Positions 1 to 6,716 of a stretch of DNA of 64,000 nucleotides are shown here, piece after piece. Source of the stretch: Lysinimonas soli (GTDB lineage: Bacteria; Actinomycetota; Actinomycetes; Actinomycetales; Microbacteriaceae); the NCBI RefSeq assembly GCF_042655435.1, contig NZ_JBHSMG010000001.1, positions 124,001 to 188,000 on the forward strand. The letters are read 5' to 3'. The translations under genes and the position numbers were made by a program. The first letter of the stretch is position 1. Each line of letters begins with the position of its first letter. The notes under the pieces are model-generated. The model ran no database searches. It was not told the DNA's origin and was given only the letters and a program-made list of their open reading frames with translations.

Positions 1-154
1 CGGCACCGTGCTGCAGCTGACCAGCCTCAACATCCCGACCGACATCATCACGATGCTGCCCTACATCGTCGTGATGATCGTGCTGCTGATCTTCGCCCGC
101 AGCGTCTACATCTCGCCGGTCCTCGGCGCTCCATACACCCGCGGCGCGCGCTGA
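1..154 (+). CDS. BMP-family nucleoside ABC transporter permease, C-terminal end (partial)
   Basis: Only the last 50 codons are in the window; the frame is open at the left edge and stops with TGA at 152-154. The visible end has one hydrophobic helix (PYIVVMIVLLIFARS) followed by a short tail ending SPVLGAPYTRGAR. This matches the C-terminus of the second permease of basic-membrane-protein type importers (YufQ/NupQ family), which take up purine nucleosides or related compounds. The adjacent aminotransferase starts 38 bases downstream and is probably co-transcribed. The family call rests on a short stretch, so the substrate is not known. Confidence 0.6.
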   Translation, partial: GTVLQLTSLNIPTDIITMLPYIVVMIVLLIFARSVYISPVLGAPYTRGAR

Positions 155-192
155 CCCGGCGACCGCACGACACGACCGAAAGGCACTGCACC

Positions 193-1350
193 ATGGCTCA
201 ACTCGATTTCACCCTGTCGGCGGGGCCGACGGTCGCCTCGGCGCGCACGCTGGCGGCGCTCGGCGCCCCGATCACCTACCACTACGACCCCGACTTCCTC
301 GCGCTGTTCCGGCGCACCCAGCAGAAGGTGGCCACGCTCTTCGAGACCACGAACGACGTGGTGTTGATGCAGGGCGAGGCCATCGTCGGCCTCGAGGGCG
401 CCGCCCGCTCGCTGGTCCGGCCGGGAATGCACGTTCTCAACCTCGTGCAAGGTGTCTTCGGCAAGGGGATGGGCTACTGGCTCACCGATTTCGGAGCCGT
501 GCTGCACGAGATCGAGGTGCCCTACGACGAAGCGGTGTCGCCGGAGTCCGTCGAGCAGTACCTCGACGCGCACCCCGAGATCGAGTTGCTGACGGTGGTC
601 GCATCTGAGACACCCTCGGGTACCGTGAGCGACATGTCCCGCATCGGACCGATCTGCCGGTCCCGCGGGGTGCTGACCCTCGTCGACACGGTGTCCGGGG
701 TCGGCGGCATGGAGTTCCGCACCGACGAGTGGGGGCTCGACGTCTGCGTGGCCGGAGCGCAGAAGTGCCTCGGAGGCCCTCCCGGAGTGGCCATGGTCAC
801 GGTCAGCCAGGCCGCCTGGGACGCCATAGAGAAGAACGAGCGAGCGCCGCGCGCCTCCTACCTCTCCCTTCTGGACTGGAAGGAGAAGTGGCTCATCGGC
901 GGAGTCTTCCCCTACACGCCCTCGGTCTCCGACATGCACGGGCTGGAGGCCTGCGTCGATGCGATGCTCGAGGAAGGCGTGGATGCCGCGATCGAGCGGC
1001 ACCGCAAGTCGGCTCTGGTGACCCGCGCGGGAGTGCGTGGTCTCGGCATGGAGATCTGGCCGGCGCGCGACGAGATCGCGGCCTATTGCGTGACATCCGT
1101 TCGACTTCCCGACAGTATCGATCATCTGGAACTGCGCAAGTACGTGCGAGAGCGTTACGGTGTCATGCTGTCGAGCGGGCAAGGTGCGGGCAACCTCATC
1201 CGGATCGCCCACATGGGACCGACCGCGAGCGGCCTGTATCCGGTGGTCGGCATCGCGGCCCTCGGTCGGGCGCTCGTCGATCTCGGACATCCGGTCGACA
1301 TCGGAGCCGGTGTCGAGGCGGCGCTCGCGACGATCAGCAGTCAGAGTTGA
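193..1350 (+). CDS. Pyridoxamine-pyruvate transaminase-like class V aminotransferase
   Basis: This is a PLP-dependent fold-type I aminotransferase of 385 residues. The N-terminus (TLSAGP), the YDP stretch near residue 31, the segment VLNLVQGVFGKGMGYW near 81-96, the TPSGT motif near 140 and the PLP lysine in AGAQKCLGGPPG (K191) follow pyridoxamine-pyruvate transaminase of Mesorhizobium closely from end to end. That enzyme converts pyridoxamine plus pyruvate to pyridoxal plus alanine in vitamin B6 degradation. Other family members are serine/alanine-glyoxylate and ureidoglycine-glyoxylate aminotransferases, which remain possible. The start has an AAAGG ribosome-binding site at 179-183. The position behind a BMP-type permease and before an IclR regulator suggests a small catabolic operon, possibly for a vitamer or a purine derivative; that last point is inference. 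Confidence 0.75.
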   Translation: MAQLDFTLSAGPTVASARTLAALGAPITYHYDPDFLALFRRTQQKVATLFETTNDVVLMQGEAIVGLEGAARSLVRPGMHVLNLVQGVFGKGMGYWLTDFGAVLHEIEVPYDEAVSPESVEQYLDAHPEIELLTVVASETPSGTVSDMSRIGPICRSRGVLTLVDTVSGVGGMEFRTDEWGLDVCVAGAQKCLGGPPGVAMVTVSQAAWDAIEKNERAPRASYLSLLDWKEKWLIGGVFPYTPSVSDMHGLEACVDAMLEEGVDAAIERHRKSALVTRAGVRGLGMEIWPARDEIAAYCVTSVRLPDSIDHLELRKYVRERYGVMLSSGQGAGNLIRIAHMGPTASGLYPVVGIAALGRALVDLGHPVDIGAGVEAALATISSQS

Positions 1351-1410
1351 CCGGCCTCGCACCGCACGGTGCGATGGGACCACGAGGAGCACGAGCAGAG
1401 GGGGCACGCG

Positions 1411-2166
1411 ATGGCGGTGCAGCGGACTAAGGGGGTCGACAGCGCGCGCCGGGCGCTGCAGATCCTGCTCCAGTTCAACCAGAACAAGCCGGAACTGACG
1501 GTCGACGAGATCCTCGAGACGCACGACATCTCGCTGCCGAGCGCCTACCGGTACCTGTCGCTTCTGCGCGAGATGTACCTCATCGAGGAGCGAGGCAAGG
1601 GATCGTACGTCCTGTCGCCCGAGATCCTGCAGCTGGCCCAGGCCGCCGAACGCACGCTCGACTACCGGGTGGAAGCGCAGCCGGTGCTCGACCAGTTGCG
1701 GGACGCGACCGGCGAGACCGCGCTCTACCTGCGACAGCTCAACGACGCGGCGGTATGCCTCGCGATCTCGGAGCCGGACAGGACCATCAGCATCTCGTTC
1801 CAACCCGGTCATGTCATGCCCCTGCACGCCGGAGCCGCGGCCAAGACCCTGCTCGCCGGCTTCGCCAAGGCGCGACGCGCCCAGTATCTCGACCGGGTCG
1901 AGCCGCCGCTCTCGGCAGAGGCGCGCGAGCGGCTCTCTGCGGATCTCGACCGGCTTCGCGAGACCGGTTTCGCGGTCAGCGAGGGCGAGGTGGACGAGGG
2001 CGTCTGGGCCTGCGCCGCCCCGGTGCGGGTTCGCAGCCATCTCGTGGGCGCGATCTCGGTCGTCGCCCCGGCGTATCGGGTCGACGACGACAAGCGCGAG
2101 GCGATCGGCGCGGCCGTCCGGGCTGCCGCGGTCGAACTCGAGACGGTGCTGGCGAAGGCGCGCTGA
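1411..2166 (+). CDS. IclR-family transcriptional regulator
   Basis: A protein of 251 residues with an N-terminal winged helix (about 1-75; SARRALQILLQF, then the recognition helix region SLPSAYRYLSLL) and a C-terminal IclR effector-binding domain (about 80-250, with the conserved PLHAGAAAKTLLAG segment). IclR proteins bind small catabolic acids or aromatics and control adjacent operons. I chose the ATG at 1411 because AGAGGGGG lies just upstream; a longer frame from 1369 adds a poor, uncharged leader. It follows the aminotransferase by 60 bases on the same strand and probably regulates the permease/aminotransferase unit. Confidence 0.88.
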   Translation: MAVQRTKGVDSARRALQILLQFNQNKPELTVDEILETHDISLPSAYRYLSLLREMYLIEERGKGSYVLSPEILQLAQAAERTLDYRVEAQPVLDQLRDATGETALYLRQLNDAAVCLAISEPDRTISISFQPGHVMPLHAGAAAKTLLAGFAKARRAQYLDRVEPPLSAEARERLSADLDRLRETGFAVSEGEVDEGVWACAAPVRVRSHLVGAISVVAPAYRVDDDKREAIGAAVRAAAVELETVLAKAR

Positions 2167-2203
2167 ACGATCGGGTGAGCGATCCGCGGCTAGTCTCGGC
2201 TGC

Positions 2204-3349
2204 GTGACTTCCGCCTCCGAGCGCCGCCCCGGCTGGCCCGCCATGTACGACGGCCAGCGCAGGGTGCTGCGCGACCTGATCGTGCACGGCGATCGATCCA
2301 GGGTCGAACTGGCGCGGCGCATGGACGTCTCACGGGCCAGCCTCAGCCGCATCACGCGCGAACTCATCGATCTGGGCCTCGTCGCGGAGGGTGCGATCCA
2401 ATACAGCGCGACCCGGGGGCGACCGTCGGAGCTGGTGCACGTTCGAGCCGGCGCCGCATCCTTCGCCGGATTCAAGCTCACCGGTACCGATCTGTACGCG
2501 GTGGTCACCGACCTGAGCGCCACCGTGATCGCCGAGTACGAAGAGCCGCTGGCCTCGACCGAGCCTGAGGCGGTGGCCGACCAGATCGCCGCCGTGGCCG
2601 GGCGCATCCTGGACGGCGTTCCCCTGGCCGCCGCGATCGGTGTCTGCCTGGCCGGCGACGTGTTCGAGCGCGACGGGGTGCAGTTGGTCGAGCGCTCGTC
2701 GTTCCTGGGCTGGAGCAGCACCCCCCTTCGCGACCTGGTCGAGTCCCGGGTGGACCTCCCCGTCACCGTCAGCAACGACGTGGTCTCGCTGACCGCAGGC
2801 CACCACTGGTTCGGCGCGGGCGTCGGCGCCGAGACGCTCGTGGTCTACGGTCTCGGTGCCGGCATCGGTGCGGGGGTGGTCGTGCACGACGAGGTGCACA
2901 CCGGCGCGCACGGGCGCTCCGGGCACGTCGGACACTCGCGGGTGGAGGGAGAGGGGCGCCCCTGCGCGCTGGGTCACGTCGACTGCATCCACAGTTTCGT
3001 GACGATGGGATCGATCTGTTTCAACGCCGGCGTCGACGACACCGAATACGACGCCGTGCTGGCTCGGGCGCGCGCGGGCGAGCCGACTGCGCTCGCGGCT
3101 TTCGCCCTCGCTGCCGAGGCGCTGGGAGTCGTCATCGCCGACGCGGTGAACACGATCGATCCAGAGAAAGTGCTGATCACGGGTGAGGGCGTCGACATGG
3201 TCGGGCTCGCGCCGGAACGATTGCGGCAGGGCCTGCGCGCCGAGTTGGAGCAGGTCGACCTGGACTCCGTGGTCATCGAGCTGCCCGGGTTCAGCTTCTC
3301 GGACTACGCGCGCGGCGCGGCGGTTTCGGCGATGCGGGAGCTCATCTGA
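2204..3349 (+). CDS. ROK-family transcriptional repressor (XylR-like)
   Basis: A protein of 381 residues. The N-terminal winged helix (about 15-75, with SRVELARRMDVSRASLSRIT) is followed by a ROK sugar-kinase-like domain. The ROK zinc site is usually C-x-C-G-x-x-G-C; here it reads CALGHVDC, so the second Cys is Leu. The GTG at 2204 is used as start; an internal ATG at 2243 is an alternative. ROK repressors of this architecture respond to a mono- or disaccharide. The gene lies immediately upstream of the xyloside transporter and alpha-xylosidase genes, and a palindrome at 3371-3395 in the following intergenic region is the probable operator. Role as the local xyloside regulator is inferred from position. 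Confidence 0.88.
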   Translation: MTSASERRPGWPAMYDGQRRVLRDLIVHGDRSRVELARRMDVSRASLSRITRELIDLGLVAEGAIQYSATRGRPSELVHVRAGAASFAGFKLTGTDLYAVVTDLSATVIAEYEEPLASTEPEAVADQIAAVAGRILDGVPLAAAIGVCLAGDVFERDGVQLVERSSFLGWSSTPLRDLVESRVDLPVTVSNDVVSLTAGHHWFGAGVGAETLVVYGLGAGIGAGVVVHDEVHTGAHGRSGHVGHSRVEGEGRPCALGHVDCIHSFVTMGSICFNAGVDDTEYDAVLARARAGEPTALAAFALAAEALGVVIADAVNTIDPEKVLITGEGVDMVGLAPERLRQGLRAELEQVDLDSVVIELPGFSFSDYARGAAVSAMRELI

Positions 3350-3370
3350 CGGCGGAGTCCCGGCGGATCT

Positions 3371-3395
3371 ATTTTGTTGCAGCACTTGACAAAAT
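3371..3395. promoter_or_regulatory. Perfect inverted repeat, probable ROK operator
   Basis: ATTTTGT (3371-3377) and ACAAAAT (3389-3395) form a perfect 7+7 inverted repeat with an 11-base spacer. It overlaps the putative -35 element of the promoter for the solute-binding-protein gene. It is AT-rich against a GC-rich background. Overlap with -35 fits a repressor site; assignment to the adjacent ROK protein is inference. Confidence 0.6.
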
Positions 3396-3414
3396 GGACG
3401 AGGGCACGGATTCT
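3386..3414 (+). promoter_or_regulatory. Putative sigma-70-type promoter of the xyloside operon
   Basis: TTGACA at 3386-3391 is a consensus -35. With a 17-base spacer the -10 would be GATTCT at 3409-3414, which keeps A2, T3 and T6. The start codon of the binding-protein gene is 66 bases further on, behind GGGAG. Confidence 0.5.
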
Positions 3415-3479
3415 GTTATCCGCACGCGTCTTTCGAGCGCGGCATTGCACCCCCGGATTCTCATCAAGGGAGAAGAGAA

Positions 3480-4799
3480 ATGCGTTCACGATTCATCGCG
3501 ACCGGCGCCGCCCTGGTCGCGGCGGCGCTCGTGCTTGCCGGTTGTTCGACCGGTGGAAGCTCGACTGGTTCCGCTGTCAACACGAAACCCGACGGAAAGG
3601 GCCAGACCCTCACGCTCTGGGACTACGAGGGCGACACGAGTGCCATGGGCATCGCCTGGAAGGCCGCCATCGCCGAGTTCGAGAAGGAGACCGGCGCCAA
3701 GGTGAAGTTCGAGGCGAAGAGCTTCGAGCAGATCCAGTCGACCGCGAGCCAGGTGCTGAACTCCAATTCCGCACCCGACATCATGGAGTACAACAAGGGC
3801 AACGCGACCGCCGGACTGCTCTCGTCGGAGGGTCTGCTCACCAACCTCGACGCGGCCGTCAAGGCCTACGGCTGGGACAAGGACCTCTCGTCCTCTCTCC
3901 AGACGACCGCCAAGTACAACGCCAAGGGCGTCATGGGCTCCGGCAACTTCTACGGGATCCCGAACTACGGCGAGTTCGTCATGACCTATTACAACAAGGA
4001 CATGTTCGACAAGTACGGCGTCAAGGTCCCGACCTCCTTCTCGGAGTTCGAGGATGCCCTCGCCACCTTCAAGAAGGCCGGCATCACGCCGCTGGGCGAG
4101 TCCGCCGTCGAGTACCCGCTCGGCCAGCTCTGGTACCAGCTCGCGCTCTCGCACGCGGACCGCACCTGGGTCACCAACTACCAGACCTACGCGGGCAAGG
4201 TCGACTTCCACGACTCCGACTTCACCTTCGCCACGCAGACCCTCAAGAGCTGGGTCGACAAGGGGTACATCAGCAAGGACGCCACGGGCATGAAGGCCCA
4301 GGACGTCGGCGACGCGTTCCAGGCCGGCACCTACCCGATGTTCTACTCGGGCAGCTGGTGGTACGGAACCTTCACGGCGGGCATCAAGAACTTCCAGTGG
4401 GGCACCTTCCTGTTCCCGGGTTCGAAGATGTCGCCTGGCTCCTCGGGCAACCTGTGGGTCGTGCCGAGCAAGTCGAAGAACAAGGATCTGGCCTACAAGT
4501 TCATCGACATCACGATGAGCAAGAAGATCCAGAACCTCATGGGCAACAACGGCGGCATCCCGGTCGCGGCCGACGACTCCGCCATCACGGATGCCAAGAG
4601 CAAGGAGCTGATCGCCAACTTCAACACGCTCACGGCTCGTGACGGCTTGGCGTTCTACCCCGACTGGCCCACGCCGAGCTTCTACGACCAGATCAACACC
4701 GCCCTGCAGAAGCTGGTCAACGGGTCCGAGACGCCGAGCGCGGTGCTCGACGAACTGGGCGGCGAGTACGCCACCGGTGTGAAGTCCATCACCGGCTGA
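3480..4799 (+). CDS. CUT1-type sugar ABC transporter solute-binding lipoprotein
   Basis: A lipoprotein of 439 residues and the first gene of the putative xyloside operon. The N-terminus has a signal peptide with two basic residues, a hydrophobic core and the lipobox LAGC (Cys at about 22). It is followed by a Ser/Thr/Gly linker and a class-1 extracellular solute-binding fold (LTLWDYEGD, later PDIMEYNKGNA, FYSGSWW). It should sit on the outer face of the membrane and deliver an oligosaccharide to the two permeases downstream. No ATPase gene is present in this operon, so a shared MsiK-like ATPase elsewhere in the genome is expected, as is usual for actinobacterial CUT1 systems. The substrate is inferred to be an alpha-xyloside from the glycosidase in the same operon. 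Confidence 0.9.
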   Translation: MRSRFIATGAALVAAALVLAGCSTGGSSTGSAVNTKPDGKGQTLTLWDYEGDTSAMGIAWKAAIAEFEKETGAKVKFEAKSFEQIQSTASQVLNSNSAPDIMEYNKGNATAGLLSSEGLLTNLDAAVKAYGWDKDLSSSLQTTAKYNAKGVMGSGNFYGIPNYGEFVMTYYNKDMFDKYGVKVPTSFSEFEDALATFKKAGITPLGESAVEYPLGQLWYQLALSHADRTWVTNYQTYAGKVDFHDSDFTFATQTLKSWVDKGYISKDATGMKAQDVGDAFQAGTYPMFYSGSWWYGTFTAGIKNFQWGTFLFPGSKMSPGSSGNLWVVPSKSKNKDLAYKFIDITMSKKIQNLMGNNGGIPVAADDSAITDAKSKELIANFNTLTARDGLAFYPDWPTPSFYDQINTALQKLVNGSETPSAVLDELGGEYATGVKSITG

Positions 4800-4813
4800 C
4801 ACGCCGCCCGCAC

Positions 4814-4848
4814 CATCCGAGGCCCGGCGCGTGGCCGGGCCTCGGATG
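4814..4848 (+). terminator. Strong intercistronic hairpin after the binding-protein gene
   Basis: Perfect 15-base arms (4814-4828 and 4834-4848) enclose a 5-base loop. No run of T follows, so this is more likely an mRNA-stabilising or attenuating hairpin than a full terminator. Such hairpins commonly raise the expression of the binding protein relative to the permeases. Confidence 0.7.
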
Positions 4849-4869
4849 TCCCACGAAAGGATCACGCCG

Positions 4870-5829
4870 ATGGCGACCTTGCCTGTGATCGGGCCCCGGC
4901 CCCGCACTCGCGACATGGGATCCGAGAGCCTGCTGCCCAGGGCGGGCGGCCGGAGCTTCTGGATCTACCTGCTGCCCGGTTCGGTGCTGCTGACGGTCAT
5001 CGTGATCATTCCGCTGCTCTGGAACGTGTACCTCAGCTTCACCAGCTGGCGCGGCGTGCTCGCGCCGGTCTGGGTGGGCGGCGACAACTGGGCGCGGCTC
5101 ATGCAGGACCGCGACTTCTGGACATCGTTCCTCAACAGCATCGCGATGATCGTGGCCATGGTCATCGTGCCGACGCTGCTAGGACTCGTGGTGGCCGCGA
5201 TCCTGTTCGACCTGATCGGGAAGAAGTTCGGGGCGCGCCTGGCGAGCTTCCTGCGGGCCACCTACTACCTGCCGCAGCTGCTGCCCGTCGCCATCGGCGC
5301 GGTCGTGATCGGCTGGATCCTGCGCCCGCAGAACGGGGCGCTCAACACGGTCCTCGAGGCCGTGGGCCTCGGCGCGTGGCGGCACAACTGGCTGGGCGAT
5401 CCGAGCACCGCCCTGCTCAGCATCATGTTCGTCATGGTCTGGGTGCAGATCGGCTACCCGGTCGTCATCTTCATGGCGGCCCTGCAGCGGGTCGACCCCG
5501 AGCTCTACGAGGCGGCCGAACTGGACGGCGCGGGCTGGTTCCAGCGGTTCCGCTCGATCACGGTGCACATCATCCGACCCGAGATCTTCGTCGTCACGCT
5601 GACCTGCACGATCGCGGCGCTCAAGGTCTTCGGCCCCATCTTCACGCTGACGCGAGGCGGCCCCGGCAACGCCACGATCGTGCCGAGCTACTACTCGTAC
5701 AACGAATTCTTCAACGTGCAGCAGGTGGGGTACGGCGCGACGATCGCGACCGCCCTCACGGTCGTGATCGTGCTGCTGACCATCGGCTTCATCAAGGCCC
5801 AGCAGCGCGCCGAACAGGAGGACCGCTGA
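4870..5829 (+). CDS. CUT1 sugar ABC transporter permease (MalF-like)
   Basis: An integral membrane protein of 319 residues. A first helix at about 35-55 is followed by five more, with the EAA loop EAAELDGAGWFQRFRSITV before the last helices. This loop contacts the ATPase. The ATG at 4870 is preceded by GAAAGG; the frame stays open upstream to 4831 but that part lies inside the hairpin. The stop codon overlaps the next permease start by one base (TGATG), so the two are translationally coupled. Confidence 0.9.
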   Translation: MATLPVIGPRPRTRDMGSESLLPRAGGRSFWIYLLPGSVLLTVIVIIPLLWNVYLSFTSWRGVLAPVWVGGDNWARLMQDRDFWTSFLNSIAMIVAMVIVPTLLGLVVAAILFDLIGKKFGARLASFLRATYYLPQLLPVAIGAVVIGWILRPQNGALNTVLEAVGLGAWRHNWLGDPSTALLSIMFVMVWVQIGYPVVIFMAALQRVDPELYEAAELDGAGWFQRFRSITVHIIRPEIFVVTLTCTIAALKVFGPIFTLTRGGPGNATIVPSYYSYNEFFNVQQVGYGATIATALTVVIVLLTIGFIKAQQRAEQEDR

Positions 5830-6716
5830 TGACCGCGCTCGCCGACAGGGGAGGGGCTCACGAGAGCACCTTCAAGGTGCGCCGTCGGGCCACACGCCGG
5901 ACCGTCGCCGACTGGGTGCTTCTGATCGGGATCGCGGTCATCGCGTTCCTGGTCGCGGTTCCCTTCCTGATCATCCTGGTCAACTCGTTCAAGTCGCCCA
6001 GCGACTACGCGGCGTCGGGGCCGCTCACCCTCCCACGGGCGCTCTACTTCGACGGGCTCGCCAAGTTCTGGAACTACGTCGACTTCCCGCTGAAGCTCTG
6101 GAACAGCTTCTTCATCAGCGCCTCGGTGGCGGTGCTCGCGGTGCTCGTGTCGATCCTCAACGCCTTCGCGATCGGCATCGGCCGCGTGCGCGGGCGGACC
6201 TGGATCATCGTGCTGTTCCTGCTGGCGAACACGGTGCCGCAGGAGGCACTGCTGTACCCGCTCTATTACATGTTCAAGCAGGTGAACCTCTACGACACCA
6301 CCTGGGCGGTCATCATCATCTTCACCGTCATCCAGAGCGCGTTCGGCACCTACCTGCTCTCGTCGGTGTTCGGCACCTTCCCGCTGCAGGTGCTCGAGGC
6401 GGCGGCCCTCGACGGGGCGAGCCGGTGGCAGATCCTCTGGCGGGTCATCGTGCCGATCAGCAGGCCGACGCTCTCGGTGATGCTCATCTTCTTCTTCATC
6501 TGGACCTGGAACGAGTTCCTGATCCCGCTGACCTTCCTGATCAGCAATGACAACCAGACGGTGCCCGTGGCGATCAGCCTGCTGCAGGGCGACAAGATCA
6601 TGGATGTCACCACCACGAGCGCCTCGGCGCTGCTCGGCCTGCTGCCGACCCTGGTGTTCTTCCTGATCTTCCAACGGACCCTGGCTCGGGGCATCACGGC
6701 GGGAGCGGTCAAGTGA
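5829..6716 (+). CDS. CUT1 sugar ABC transporter permease (MalG-like)
   Basis: A protein of 295 residues with six predicted helices and the EAA loop EAAALDGASRWQILWRVIVP. It is the partner of the upstream MalF-like permease. The start ATG overlaps the previous stop (5827-5831), and its own stop overlaps the GTG of the alpha-xylosidase gene (6713-6716), so the whole unit is one transcript. The N-terminal 30 residues are cytoplasmic and basic. Confidence 0.9.
   Translation: MTALADRGGAHESTFKVRRRATRRTVADWVLLIGIAVIAFLVAVPFLIILVNSFKSPSDYAASGPLTLPRALYFDGLAKFWNYVDFPLKLWNSFFISASVAVLAVLVSILNAFAIGIGRVRGRTWIIVLFLLANTVPQEALLYPLYYMFKQVNLYDTTWAVIIIFTVIQSAFGTYLLSSVFGTFPLQVLEAAALDGASRWQILWRVIVPISRPTLSVMLIFFFIWTWNEFLIPLTFLISNDNQTVPVAISLLQGDKIMDVTTTSASALLGLLPTLVFFLIFQRTLARGITAGAVK

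Noticed and set aside
106..2775. Long minus-strand open frame opposite the aminotransferase, IclR and ROK genes
   Set aside because: Its translation is Arg/Asp/His-rich with no family likeness. It mirrors codon bias of three well-supported plus-strand genes in high-GC DNA.
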